From: Fibrobacter sp.
GTDB taxonomy: Bacteria; Fibrobacterota; Fibrobacteria; Fibrobacterales; Fibrobacteraceae
Assembly: GCA_024398935.1 (NCBI GenBank)
Contig: JAKSIH010000007.1
Span: forward strand, 1-64,000
Length of the DNA: 64,000 nt
Reading direction: 5' to 3'
The notes below the pieces were generated by a model, which was not told where the DNA came from, made no database searches, and saw nothing but the letters and a program-made list of their open reading frames with translations. The position numbers and the translations under genes are program-made. Of this stretch, positions 16,097 to 29,210 are shown in pieces. Position 1 is the first letter of the stretch. Each line of letters begins with the position of its first letter.

Positions 16097-18028
16097 TTAC
16101 TTAGCGATGGTGAAGGTGTGCATCTGCTTGGTCATCCTGTTACGGATGTAGTACATACCATTGGCAAAGTTTACATCGCTATTCTTGACCGTTTCGATAG
16201 CCTGGGTAAAGCTGTAACCACCGAGGCGACCCATGAAGGTTCCCTGCATGTCGAAGATGTCGAAGTCCTGACGGGTTGCATATTCGAACTGGAGGCTCTG
16301 ACCAATGGCATCGGGACCCGGATTGGTGGGATCGGTAATCACAGGATTCTGAGGATCGGTAACAGTCGGGTTAGACGGATCGGTAACGGTCGGGTTAGAC
16401 GGGTCGGTTACAACCGGATCTTCCTTGATGATGGGGTTCGGATCAGCTTCGCCCTTCACAACAAAGTTCATGTAGTCGATGTCGAACCAGGCGCCTGTTA
16501 CGGAGAGGCGCATGATATGCTTGCCTGCGGTGAGGTTCATGTCTACAGCGACCTTGTTGAAGTCATCGTAGTTCTCTTCGCCGGAAGCAGCTGCCGGAAC
16601 AGAGATCACGTCGGTAACGTTCTTGCCATCGATGGACAGCTGGAAGCTGGAGGTAGAACCAGCGGCGGCAACTGCGGCGTACATGGTGTAGGTACCGGTA
16701 GCCGCAACGTTCACGGTGTATTCCAGCCAGTCGCCTTCGGCATTGTAGCCCACGATGATGCGGTTGTTGCTCTTGGCATACAGGTCGACGCCTTCGCCCT
16801 TACGGTAGTCGGAATCGCCATGGTTTTCGGAGTCGTCGCTATAGGAGTCATTGCCGGAGCCGATGCCCGGAATGTCGAAGTTTTCGGCTTCGATGGTACC
16901 AGGAATTGCCCAGGGCTTGCCGCCGTAAGGTTCCTGAGGAACAGGGTCAGCCACAATGCCAGTGGCAAGACCGGTAGTGTTCACACCCTTGTTGGACTTA
17001 AGATATTCCTTCATCCAAGTCAGAGCCGGACGATCCTGACCGTTTCTGACCAGGCCGGAGCAACCGCTAGCCTGACCATTACAGTCGAGCCAAGTACGGC
17101 CATAGATGTAACCCCAGATGGTGATACCAGCAACATGCGGGTCTTCCATCCAGTACTTGAACTGTTCCTGATAGCACTGCTTCTGAATGCCGTCATCGGT
17201 AGACGGAACATCGTATTCAGAAATAAGAATCGGGAAGTTGTTGGTCTTGCTATGGATTTTTTCCATAGTGGACTTAAAGGTGTTGTAGTTAAGGCAGTTG
17301 CCACCGCCGCCGGTGCCATTGTAGCCACCACCAGTGCTCATCAAGTCGTGAGCCTGAAGGCCGTATGCGTCAACCGGTGCGCCATTCTTACGGATGGTGT
17401 TAATCAGGTCGATACCCTGGTCCACGTTCCACTGGATGGTGTTATAGTCGTTATAGATCAAGATTGCCTTGGGCCAGCGTTCGCGAGCCATCTTGAAAGC
17501 GGTAGTCAAGAACTGGTAATCGCCGTTGTTGTCGCCACCCAGAGCCTGAATAATCTTTGTCTTGGTATAGTTGGAATGATACTGGCCGTTGCCGGTACGG
17601 ATAGCTTCGTTGGCAACGTCGATCATTTCGATATCGGGGTAATGAGCCTTGACAGCATCGAACCAAGCGGTAATAGCCTTCTTGGTATCGTCAACACTCA
17701 GGCTTTCCAGCCAGCCAGGATACTGAGAACCCCAGAGGAGAGCGTGGAACTTGAAGTGACCACCGTTATTCTTTGCCCAGTTGTAGGCGGCATCGCAGCC
17801 AGCCCAGTTATACTTACCGCGCTGGCCTTCGATAGAACCCCACTTACAGCCGTTTTCGGCAGTGGCCTGGTTCCAGAGCTTAGTAAATTCGTCGTTAGCG
17901 CCGGGAGCGGTGTTAGACTGGGTAATGTTACCCACGAACTTTGCAGCGCCATCGGCAATGCCGGGACCTGCATAGGAGATCGATGCAGCTGCCAGACCGG
18001 CGAGTGCGAGAGAGAGAATCTTATTCAT
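16097..18028 (-). CDS. Secreted GH10 endo-xylanase with CBM6 and C-terminal tail
   Basis: Paralogue of the neighbouring GH10 enzyme with the same plan. Start at 18028 (MNKILSLALAG, 643 residues, AAGGA eight bases upstream); an ATG three codons earlier is also possible. Signal peptide 1-20; GH10 about 25-355 with acid/base Glu141 in DVANEAIR and nucleophile Glu271 in LISEYDVP; a Gly-rich loop GGGYNGTGGGGNC near 233-244 is specific to this copy. CBM6 about 385-530. The linker has three exact DPSNP/DPQNP-type repeats (TVTDPSNP). Tail ends GMYYIRNRMTKQMHTFTIAK. Confidence 0.95.
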   Translation of the reverse strand: MNKILSLALAGLAAASISYAGPGIADGAAKFVGNITQSNTAPGANDEFTKLWNQATAENGCKWGSIEGQRGKYNWAGCDAAYNWAKNNGGHFKFHALLWGSQYPGWLESLSVDDTKKAITAWFDAVKAHYPDIEMIDVANEAIRTGNGQYHSNYTKTKIIQALGGDNNGDYQFLTTAFKMARERWPKAILIYNDYNTIQWNVDQGIDLINTIRKNGAPVDAYGLQAHDLMSTGGGYNGTGGGGNCLNYNTFKSTMEKIHSKTNNFPILISEYDVPSTDDGIQKQCYQEQFKYWMEDPHVAGITIWGYIYGRTWLDCNGQASGCSGLVRNGQDRPALTWMKEYLKSNKGVNTTGLATGIVADPVPQEPYGGKPWAIPGTIEAENFDIPGIGSGNDSYSDDSENHGDSDYRKGEGVDLYAKSNNRIIVGYNAEGDWLEYTVNVAATGTYTMYAAVAAAGSTSSFQLSIDGKNVTDVISVPAAASGEENYDDFNKVAVDMNLTAGKHIMRLSVTGAWFDIDYMNFVVKGEADPNPIIKEDPVVTDPSNPTVTDPSNPTVTDPQNPVITDPTNPGPDAIGQSLQFEYATRQDFDIFDMQGTFMGRLGGYSFTQAIETVKNSDVNFANGMYYIRNRMTKQMHTFTIAK

Positions 18029-18067
18029 AATCCACATCCTTTTTTGGGGTGTTTCCCATTCACCTCT

Positions 18068-18134
18068 CATAAACTATCTCTTCCAGATAGGAATATTTCA
18101 CGGGCGGGTAATCTTTCTATGGATAAAATGTCCA
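18068..18134 (-). promoter_or_regulatory. Operator TGGATAAAATGTCCA (18120-18134) plus -7 box TAGTTTATG (18068-18076)
   Basis: Centre-to-box distance 51 bp. The -7 box is the least typical of the set. Serves the second GH10 gene. Confidence 0.75.
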
Positions 18135-18411
18135 TAAGAAAAACAACAGAGCCTAAAACATGGCGAAATTTCGTCAAAAAAGGCATTTTCGAAATTTAGG
18201 TCCTTTGACATTTTTTACAACAGGCCCCTTGGCTTGCAAGAGGGAATAGGACTCCACAACAGAAAACGCTCATGTGACGGCGCTCACACGGGCATTCCGA
18301 AAAGGCAAAATAACATTAACAATACTTCGTTCACCCCATGTCTTAAATTATCTTGCATTCTGTGTTGGGTTTTTGCGATGTTTGGTCAACGCAAAAAAAG
18401 GAGATAGATCA
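18135..18411 (+). promoter_or_regulatory. CE1 promoter region with CRP-like palindrome
   Basis: TGTGACGGCGCTCACA at 18273-18288 is a perfect TGTGA-N6-TCACA, the CRP consensus. A TATCTTG -7-like box lies at 18349-18355, and AAGGAG lies 8 bases before the ATG at 18412. The TKGAYA-type operator is absent here. No gene is seen in 18135-18411. Confidence 0.55.
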
Positions 18412-19884
18412 ATGAGATTGCCTCATTTTATGGGCATGGCCGCTTTTGCCATGCTTTCTTCCGTGGCTTTTGGCTGGACAATTTCTGGAAAAGTGGTGAC
18501 AGAAGCGGGTCAAGGACTTCCCGGTGTAGCCATCAGTTCATTCAACTATGCAGGAATCGGTACCCAGTCCGATGCGACCGGAGCATTTTCCCTGAGCAAC
18601 GAGACAGATGCGTTGCCCGAAACTGTTCAAAAAAGTAATCTTTCTGTCCAGAAGGTAGGGAACTTTCTGAACATTATGAACCAGAGCGGGAAGAAAATTA
18701 AGGTAAACCTACTGGACGCCCTGGGAAAAGTCGCCTATCAGCAAGAGTTCAACGGCAAGAACATGCAGATTGACATGAGCAAGTTCAGCCAGAACTTCAT
18801 GATCCTTCGCGTAACCTCTGCAGGAGCCAGCGAAAACTACATCATCAGCAAGAAAGGTGTCGCAAGGAACGCTCTCAAGAAGGAAGGCGCCCCCATGGCA
18901 AGCCTGATGTTTGCCAAGGAAGGCTACGCAAACACGCCTTACCAAATGTCCGCAGAAGTGGAAACCGGCGTGGTAGTTATTATGAAGGAAGCGTCTGAAC
19001 AGCCCCTGTCCAGCTCCGGTGTCCTGCCGGTCAGCAGCTCCAGCGAGTCCCCGGTTTTCAGCAGTTCCAGCCAGCAGCTTATAGTGAGCTGCGTAGGCAA
19101 GACCTACCAGGCTGGCGACCACCGAATGAGCGTGAACGTAGACGGAAAAAACCGCACCTTCATTATGCACGTACCCAGCACCTACCAGGGTGACAAGGCG
19201 GTGCCCCTGGTGGTGGACTACCACCCAGTCATGGGTTCCGGCCAGGGACAGCTTAACGATACCAAGTACAAGCCCCTGACCGACCTGGAAGGGGTGATTT
19301 CCCTGTACCCCGACGGAACCAAGTCCGCAAACCCCTCCAAGATGGGCCCGGGCTGGAACGTAGGCCCCTGCTGTTCCGACGATGACGACGTGAAATTCTC
19401 CCGCGAGATGATCAAGATGGTGGAAGAAAAGGTATGCATCGACACCAAGCGGGTCTACGCCGCAGGATTTTCCATGGGCGGTGGCATGAGCAATCATGTG
19501 GCCTGCAACATGTCCGACATTTATGCAGCGGTTGCACCGGCCGCTATGGACTTGAACACCACCAACAGCGCCACCTGCAACCCCGTGCGTCCCATCTCCA
19601 TCATCATGTTCCGCGGAACTGCTGATAACGTCTGCCGTTATGGCGGTGGAGACAGCGGTTTCAATGACGGTCTGAATTTCCTGGGTGCAGAAAAGAACTT
19701 CAAGTTCTGGGCAGAAAAGAACGGTTGCACCGGCTCCCCCACCACCAACAAGGACGGCTGCCAGGAATATTCCAACTGCAAGGACGGCACCAAGGTGGTT
19801 CTCTGCACCAAGCAGGGAGGCGGTCATGAACAGGGCGATGGAAATATCGGCTGGCCCTTCCTGAAGAGCTTCACCATGCCGTAA
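18412..19884 (+). CDS. Secreted CE1 esterase (feruloyl esterase-like)
   Basis: Likely releases ferulic acid or other acyl groups from xylan side chains. The start at 18412 (MRLPHFMGMAAFAM, 490 residues) has a strong ribosome-binding site and gives a signal peptide (1-21). Order: carboxypeptidase-regulatory-like beta domain (about 22-75), a segment resembling the cluster's C-terminal tail but internal (about 80-150), a Ser-rich linker (about 199-222), then the alpha/beta hydrolase with nucleophile Ser354 in AGFSMGGGMS, Asp in FRGTADNVC and a late His in GGGHEQG. Many Cys residues suggest disulfides. No CBM6. It is one of only two plus-strand genes here. The LpqC/PHB-depolymerase-like group covers both feruloyl and acetyl esterases. 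Confidence 0.85.
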   Translation: MRLPHFMGMAAFAMLSSVAFGWTISGKVVTEAGQGLPGVAISSFNYAGIGTQSDATGAFSLSNETDALPETVQKSNLSVQKVGNFLNIMNQSGKKIKVNLLDALGKVAYQQEFNGKNMQIDMSKFSQNFMILRVTSAGASENYIISKKGVARNALKKEGAPMASLMFAKEGYANTPYQMSAEVETGVVVIMKEASEQPLSSSGVLPVSSSSESPVFSSSSQQLIVSCVGKTYQAGDHRMSVNVDGKNRTFIMHVPSTYQGDKAVPLVVDYHPVMGSGQGQLNDTKYKPLTDLEGVISLYPDGTKSANPSKMGPGWNVGPCCSDDDDVKFSREMIKMVEEKVCIDTKRVYAAGFSMGGGMSNHVACNMSDIYAAVAPAAMDLNTTNSATCNPVRPISIIMFRGTADNVCRYGGGDSGFNDGLNFLGAEKNFKFWAEKNGCTGSPTTNKDGCQEYSNCKDGTKVVLCTKQGGGHEQGDGNIGWPFLKSFTMP

Positions 19885-19914
19885 CGCAATTTATTACAGA
19901 CGACATCTAACAGA

Positions 19915-19948
19915 AACGGTTCTTGTTCCACAAGTGCCGTTTTTTTAT
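19915..19948 (+). terminator. Terminator after CE1 gene
   Basis: Stem AACGG / CCGTT with an inner CTTGT / ACAAG stem, followed by TTTTTTTATTTTT. It ends 20 bases before the next start codon. Confidence 0.85.
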
Positions 19949-19967
19949 TTTTCTTGCAGGGTTATTT

Positions 19968-21749
19968 ATGAAATACACAAATATCAAGCAGTATCCTTCC
20001 CAGATTTCCAGTGCATTCAAACGATTCCCGGTGGCGATGTTTTTTGCCCTGGTGTGGTTTATTTTAGTCATTGTCGAATACCATGTGAAAATTGATTTCT
20101 GTGACAGATTCTTTTGCACCTATCCGTTTCTAGGCCTAGTGCTATCCGTCACCCTGGAGCTGGTTCGTGAAAAAAGGGGCTCGCTAAAGCTTTTACCTAA
20201 CATTCTAAGTCACCTCATTTTAGCAGGTGTTGTCATTTGGCTGCTCTATAACGAAAAAAATCAAACGAGCAATCAGTTTTTTATCACGTTTACATTGTTG
20301 TCATCGATTATATGTGCAAGCCAATTCCTAGTACCATTTTTCCGGAAAAAGGACGACATCCCCCTTTGGAGTTTCGCCGGGAAATGCATAAAGGCGTTCC
20401 TCTTTTCGGGAATTATCACAGCGGTTCTGATTGTAACTATGAGTTTGCTTATTCTGGGTATCAGGACTCTGTTTGATTTAAAATTCGTTGACGATACAAT
20501 GTTTATTTATGCCGGGGCACTATGTGTTTGCATTGTCGGGCCCATGCTTTTTCTTGCCGGATGTCCCTACATCCAGGAAGAATCCCGGACACCCCCTCCC
20601 CTAACGAAACTGGTTTCAGGAACGGTCCATTTCGTCTTTACTCCCGTATTTGCGCTGTACCTTCTGGTCCTGTACATCTACCTGCTTAAGATTGTCGTCA
20701 CCTGGACTCTCCCTCATGGAATGGTCTCCTATCTGGTATCCATATCCATGGCAATCGCCCTTGGAATTTGTGGATTTGTATTTCCGGCAACTTACCAGGA
20801 AGAAAAGAAGTTCGACAAGGTTTTCCTGAAACTCACGCCAATTCTGATGACTCCCCTACTCATTTTAATGGGCATCGGAATCATCCGCAGATTTAACGAC
20901 TATGGAATGACGGTTAGCCGAATCCAGCTTTTAGCGCTGTTCATCTGGTTTATTGCAGTTACCGCCATCCTGCTGATCAAGAAAATCCAGCGGAAAATCT
21001 GGTGGACCATCGCCAGTTTTTGCGGAATATTTCTGGTCGTTACCGTCGGCCCCCTTAATGCGTATAGCGTTACGGAATCTTACCTGACGAACCAGCTGGA
21101 AAAAGACCTTATCCAAATGGGCTACAGCAATTTTCCCCTAGACGATGAAGCCGCAAAGGAAGTCAAAAGCAAGATGCTGAGCAAGGATTCTTCCATGTGG
21201 AAGAAGTTCACCGAGAGGACTTTCTATCTCCATAAAGAATTCGGAGAAAAAGCAGTGGCTCCCTACTTCAGCTTTAGAAATCCGGAGAAAAATTTAATGG
21301 AGGTCACTTCTTCTGCGATAGAAAGAAGAGAATCGCCTGCTGTAGTAGAGAGCAGAAAGTCTCCTGCCATAGAGAAGAGAATTTTTTATATGAAAGCCGC
21401 CCGCTATTCCCTGGAGCAGGTGGAAATCCCTAAAGACAGAAAACACTTACAGCTTGTATCCCTATCCAGCAAGAATCAACCCACCTGTAGAGTCAACAGC
21501 GATTCCATTTTCGTGACGTATGCCGCCTCCGACACAATAACCTTAGACATCGCCCTTGCAAAGGACGAACTGCAGAGCGGTAGCAAAGAGGAAGCCCCAG
21601 AACATCTTAAGGAAAATTGGGACAAACCACTTGTCACTCACGAATTTAAAAAGGAAAATTACACATTTATGTTGACAGGCTACCAATTCAACATCAAGGG
21701 TGACAAATTTGGAACATGCTACATCTACGGATTCCTATTCCTGAATTAA
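19968..21749 (+). CDS. DUF4153-like multi-pass membrane protein
   Basis: Function unknown. The 593-residue product (start 19968, CAGGG six bases upstream) has about 10-11 hydrophobic segments in residues 20-390, beginning FKRFPVAMFFALVWFILVIV in the style of DUF4153 proteins, followed by a soluble C-terminal part of about 200 residues with no recognised domain. Within that part a short imperfect repeat (ERRESPAVVESRKSPAIEKR) looks like a small internal duplication. It lies between two carbohydrate enzymes but has no operator and no signal of co-regulation. The DUF4153 call is from the N-terminal pattern only. Confidence 0.65.
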   Translation: MKYTNIKQYPSQISSAFKRFPVAMFFALVWFILVIVEYHVKIDFCDRFFCTYPFLGLVLSVTLELVREKRGSLKLLPNILSHLILAGVVIWLLYNEKNQTSNQFFITFTLLSSIICASQFLVPFFRKKDDIPLWSFAGKCIKAFLFSGIITAVLIVTMSLLILGIRTLFDLKFVDDTMFIYAGALCVCIVGPMLFLAGCPYIQEESRTPPPLTKLVSGTVHFVFTPVFALYLLVLYIYLLKIVVTWTLPHGMVSYLVSISMAIALGICGFVFPATYQEEKKFDKVFLKLTPILMTPLLILMGIGIIRRFNDYGMTVSRIQLLALFIWFIAVTAILLIKKIQRKIWWTIASFCGIFLVVTVGPLNAYSVTESYLTNQLEKDLIQMGYSNFPLDDEAAKEVKSKMLSKDSSMWKKFTERTFYLHKEFGEKAVAPYFSFRNPEKNLMEVTSSAIERRESPAVVESRKSPAIEKRIFYMKAARYSLEQVEIPKDRKHLQLVSLSSKNQPTCRVNSDSIFVTYAASDTITLDIALAKDELQSGSKEEAPEHLKENWDKPLVTHEFKKENYTFMLTGYQFNIKGDKFGTCYIYGFLFLN

Positions 21750-21772
21750 AACCTTCTGAAAATTTTCACAAA

Positions 21773-21810
21773 AAAAACATCCCGAGCGTTACCGCCCGGG
21801 ATGTTTTTTT
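21773..21810. terminator. Bidirectional terminator between DUF4153 and GH95 genes
   Basis: Stem AACATCCCG / CGGGATGTT with A-run on the left and T-run on the right; it lies between convergent genes and can serve both. Confidence 0.9.
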
Positions 21811-21893
21811 GGGATGTGTAGAATTTAATATGCAGCCCATTTCGGGAGGTTGCTGCGCAACGCAGGACTTTTCGGGAGGGGGACTGCGCGGAA

Positions 21894-24893
21894 CTAGTAG
21901 GCGGAGAGCCGTAGGGTTTTCTGGCGGGAACCGCTGCGGACCACCGCGATGTAGTTCCCCTGCGGGAGGTTGCCCGCAATGCCGAATTCCACCAGAGAGG
22001 AAGTACCGCCGAAGCCGCGGGAAACGGCCACCTGACGGCCATCCATATCCAGGAGACGAACCGTAAAGCTTTCGCCGGCGGGAGCCTTGACCATCAGGGC
22101 AATGCTTGCGCGGGACATGGGCATGCGGGAAACTTCCAGAGAATTGAGGCTTTGAGCTGCAACGGAAATGCCGTCGGGAGCAACTGGATCCAAGGAGAAG
22201 TTGTCCACATTCATCAGGAAGCCAGTCCCGTTGAAGGTGAAGCGCAAGGTTTGCTCACCTGCGGGAAGTTCCAGTTCCGTTTCTTCTTCGTACCAGTCGT
22301 TCCAGCCCTTAGTCTTTTCGGGATTCACCGTGATGGTTCCAAGTTTTCTGCCGTTTGCATCCGTCACTGTCATCGTCCCTTTTTCTTCGGAACCGGAAGC
22401 CAAACGCACCTTTAGAGTATATTTGCCTGTAGTGGGCGCCTTCACGAAATACTCGGTCCAATCGCCGTCTTCGATCCAGCCGATGTTGGGTTCGCCAGAT
22501 TCGTCCGGTTCGATGACCACGCCATCCATGGCCACGTAATCTTCCGCTTCAATTTTTGCAGGAAGAGTCACAGCTTCGAAAGGTTCATTGGTCAATTTCA
22601 AGTTACCATCGAATTCGTACTTACCGCCAGCCATAGTGGTGGTACTGATCAAGTTGCCATTGTATTCAATATTCAGGTTATCCTTGTTAGTGGCGCTCAA
22701 ACCCAGATAGGTCAGCTTGCCGTTGTTCCACGCCAGGGAATCCACGGTAACGCCGCCGCGGGCCTTGAGGCCAGCCACAGAACCGCTGGACCATTTGGAA
22801 GGCAGCGCAGGCAGAATGCGAATTTTTCCGCCTTGACTCTGGATGAACATTTCATTAATGCCAGAAACAGCGCCGAAATTTCCATCGATCTGGAAAGGCG
22901 GATGGGCATCAAAAAGATTGTTGTAAGTACGGTCCGGAGTAAGCAGGTTGCGAACCAGCTTGTAGGCGTGATCGCCGTCTTGCAAACGGGCCCACAGGTT
23001 GATTTTCCAGGCCAGGGACCAGCCCGTGGCATTGTCGCCACGCTGGGTCAACGTGGTCTTTGCCGCTTCTGCAAATTCCGGAGTGCCGTCTACAGAAATC
23101 TGGGCGCTGGGGAACATTCCATATAGGTGGGAAACATGGCGATGATCGCTACGAGGATCATCCCAGTCTTCGAACCATTCCATCAGCTGCTTGTACTTAC
23201 CGATCTGATTGGGCGGCAAGCGCTTTACCGCATTTTCAAATTCGGCACGAAGGTCTTCGTCGACACCAAGAATCTTGGATGCCTCGATGGCATTATTGAA
23301 GGCGTCGCGGGCAATCTGGATGTCCATGGTTGGGCCAAAGCAGACGTTGTATTTGCCGTGGGTATTTTCCGGAGAGTCGCTGGGAGCCGTCACCAGATAC
23401 TTGTGGCCGCTGACAGGTTCTTCCACCATGGTGGAGAGGTAAAATTCTGCGGCGCCCTTCATGGTAGAGTAGGCGTCCTTCAGGAACTGCTTATCACCGG
23501 TAAAGAGGTAATGTTCCCACAGGTGGGTGCTGAGCCAACCCGCGCCAGAAGGCCATACACCCCAGGAGCCGTCCACCGGTCCTGTACGGTTCCATAGGTC
23601 GGTATTGTGATGAACCACCCAGCCCTTGTCGGTGCCCCAGATGGTCTTTGCTGTCTTTGAACCTTGAGTGACCAGGGACTTGATCTTGTCGAACAGCGGC
23701 ACACCGCATTCCTGAAGGTTGGCGGATTCCACCATCCAGTAGTTCATTTCAAGATTGATGTTGGTGGTATATTTGCTACCCCAGGAAGGATTCATTTCGT
23801 TGTTCCAGATGCCCTGAAGGTTGGCGGGCTGGCCGCCCTTGCGGGAGCTGGAAATCATGAGGTAGCGACCAAACTGATAATACAGTTCTACGAAGGAAGG
23901 GTCGTCGGTGGTGTTGAAATTCTTGACGCGGCTGGAGGTAATGTCGCCGGCGTTGGACGCAGGCGTACCCAGGTTCAGGCGCACGCGATTGTACAGTTCC
24001 TGATAGTCCTTCAGGTGGGCGGATTTCAGCTGGTCATAAGTCTTCTTGCTGGCGGCATCGATGGCGGCTGCAGCGCGTTCGCCGGCGTTTGCGGAAACAT
24101 TATCGAAAGAGACAAAGTTTGTGCCTGTATTCAGGATGATGTAGGCGGAGTTTGCGCCTTCCACCTTGACGGAATTGTAACCTGCAGAAACCTTACCGCC
24201 GTCGGCCTTTATCACAAAGCGGGTCTGGAACTTGATGGAATTGATGGTGGCATCCAGCGTCAAGCCATCGGAACCTACATTCTTAATACTCTTGTTGGTA
24301 TGAGGCGTTGTGAGGGATGCGCTAAAGTTCACCTTGCCGCTTGCGTCTGCGGAAATCCGAATGACGATGACATTGTCAGGATAGTTTGCAAAATATTCGC
24401 GGGTATACTTGACGCCGCCAGAGGTATAAGTGGTCTTTGCGATGGCAGTTTCCAAATCCAGTTCACGGCGGTAATCTGTACCCGTGTGGCCAAAATCAAG
24501 AACCAAGTCGCCTACAGGCTGGAACTTTGCAATATCGTAAGTAGAAAGTTGGCCTGTCAGCTGTTCGGCACGATCGTAGTTGCCCGAGAAAAGAGAACTG
24601 CGGATTTCCGCCATCTTGGAATAGCCATTGGAAACATTATTGCTGCCGGGGCCGCTGTTCCAGACAGTGCCTTCGTTCAGGTTGATTACATCCTTGCTGA
24701 CACCGCCATAGACCATGCCACCCATATAGCCGTTACCGATAGGCAATGCATTAGTAAAAGTGGTACCGGCATCGCTATTGTACCACAGAACATGAGAAGT
24801 TTCAGGCGCAGCGGTTGCCGGGGCAACAAAAGCGGGAATGGCGAGAGTTGCAAAACTCAAACCCAAGCCGAACAGCAAATTTCTAGAAAACAT
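21894..24893 (-). CDS. Secreted GH95 alpha-L-fucosidase/alpha-L-galactosidase with CBM6
   Basis: Likely removes terminal alpha-1,2-linked L-fucose or L-galactose from hemicellulose side chains. Start at 24893 (MFSRNLLFG, GAGG five bases upstream) gives 999 residues; the open frame starts 12 codons earlier without a signal peptide. Signal peptide to about 28; GH95 N-terminal beta domain begins WYNSDAGTTFTNALPIGNG; (alpha/alpha)6 barrel region contains TTNINLEMNYWMVESANL and THLWEHYLFTGDKQFL. CBM6/35-like domain at about 790-918 (KIEAEDYVAMDG), tail ending NYIAVVRSGSRQKTLRLSAY. The choice between fucose and L-galactose cannot be made by eye. Confidence 0.9.
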   Translation of the reverse strand: MFSRNLLFGLGLSFATLAIPAFVAPATAAPETSHVLWYNSDAGTTFTNALPIGNGYMGGMVYGGVSKDVINLNEGTVWNSGPGSNNVSNGYSKMAEIRSSLFSGNYDRAEQLTGQLSTYDIAKFQPVGDLVLDFGHTGTDYRRELDLETAIAKTTYTSGGVKYTREYFANYPDNVIVIRISADASGKVNFSASLTTPHTNKSIKNVGSDGLTLDATINSIKFQTRFVIKADGGKVSAGYNSVKVEGANSAYIILNTGTNFVSFDNVSANAGERAAAAIDAASKKTYDQLKSAHLKDYQELYNRVRLNLGTPASNAGDITSSRVKNFNTTDDPSFVELYYQFGRYLMISSSRKGGQPANLQGIWNNEMNPSWGSKYTTNINLEMNYWMVESANLQECGVPLFDKIKSLVTQGSKTAKTIWGTDKGWVVHHNTDLWNRTGPVDGSWGVWPSGAGWLSTHLWEHYLFTGDKQFLKDAYSTMKGAAEFYLSTMVEEPVSGHKYLVTAPSDSPENTHGKYNVCFGPTMDIQIARDAFNNAIEASKILGVDEDLRAEFENAVKRLPPNQIGKYKQLMEWFEDWDDPRSDHRHVSHLYGMFPSAQISVDGTPEFAEAAKTTLTQRGDNATGWSLAWKINLWARLQDGDHAYKLVRNLLTPDRTYNNLFDAHPPFQIDGNFGAVSGINEMFIQSQGGKIRILPALPSKWSSGSVAGLKARGGVTVDSLAWNNGKLTYLGLSATNKDNLNIEYNGNLISTTTMAGGKYEFDGNLKLTNEPFEAVTLPAKIEAEDYVAMDGVVIEPDESGEPNIGWIEDGDWTEYFVKAPTTGKYTLKVRLASGSEEKGTMTVTDANGRKLGTITVNPEKTKGWNDWYEEETELELPAGEQTLRFTFNGTGFLMNVDNFSLDPVAPDGISVAAQSLNSLEVSRMPMSRASIALMVKAPAGESFTVRLLDMDGRQVAVSRGFGGTSSLVEFGIAGNLPQGNYIAVVRSGSRQKTLRLSAY

Positions 24894-24930
24894 AATGACC
24901 TCTCCAGCCCTACATGTACATTTTTTCAAT

Positions 24931-24998
24931 CTTAAAGATACCCCCTCAAGCGTCTGTTTTCAACATGTCCGGAAAAACATCTATGGACAGTTTATCAA
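24931..24998 (-). promoter_or_regulatory. Operator TGGACAGTTTATCAA (24984-24998) plus -7 box TATCTTTAAG (24931-24940)
   Basis: Centre-to-box distance 51 bp. Serves the GH95 gene. Confidence 0.82.
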
Positions 24999-25017
24999 AG
25001 ACTCTCCCCCCCCCCAA

Positions 25018-25055
25018 CAAAAAACACCTCGGAATTTCTTCCGAGATGCCTTTTT
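25018..25055 (-). terminator. Terminator after GH2 gene
   Basis: Perfect stem CTCGGAA / TTCCGAG at 25028-25045, followed on the minus strand by a T-run. Confidence 0.88.
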
Positions 25056-25093
25056 AGGATGTGTAGTTTTTTTATGCAGGCTAGGCCTGCAAG

Positions 25094-29014
<3,921 letters not shown>

Positions 29015-29027
29015 TTACCAACCAATA

Positions 29028-29094
29028 GGAAAAATACCCCTTTTGGGGCGGAAAAAAAATATCCGTAGAGAAAATCCCATGGACAGTTTGTCCA
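29028..29094 (-). promoter_or_regulatory. Operator TGGACAGTTTGTCCA (29080-29094) plus -7 box TATTTTTCC (29028-29036)
   Basis: A perfect palindrome TGGACA-GTT-TGTCCA; distance 51 bp. Serves the GH2 gene. Confidence 0.82.
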
Positions 29095-29145
29095 AAAGTA
29101 TCCATCATGGACTAGGTTTTACCAGCGCTCTCGAACAAGCTCTGA

Positions 29146-29175
29146 AAACAAAAAAATCCCCGCCGGAGCAGGGAT
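29146..29175 (-). terminator. Terminator after GH43 gene
   Basis: Stem ATCCCTGC / GCGGGGAT (one G-T pair) with loop TCCG on the minus strand, then TTTTTTTGTTTT. Confidence 0.85.
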
Positions 29176-29210
29176 ATTTTAACAATCTGGAACTATGTTC
29201 CTGGAAAGGT

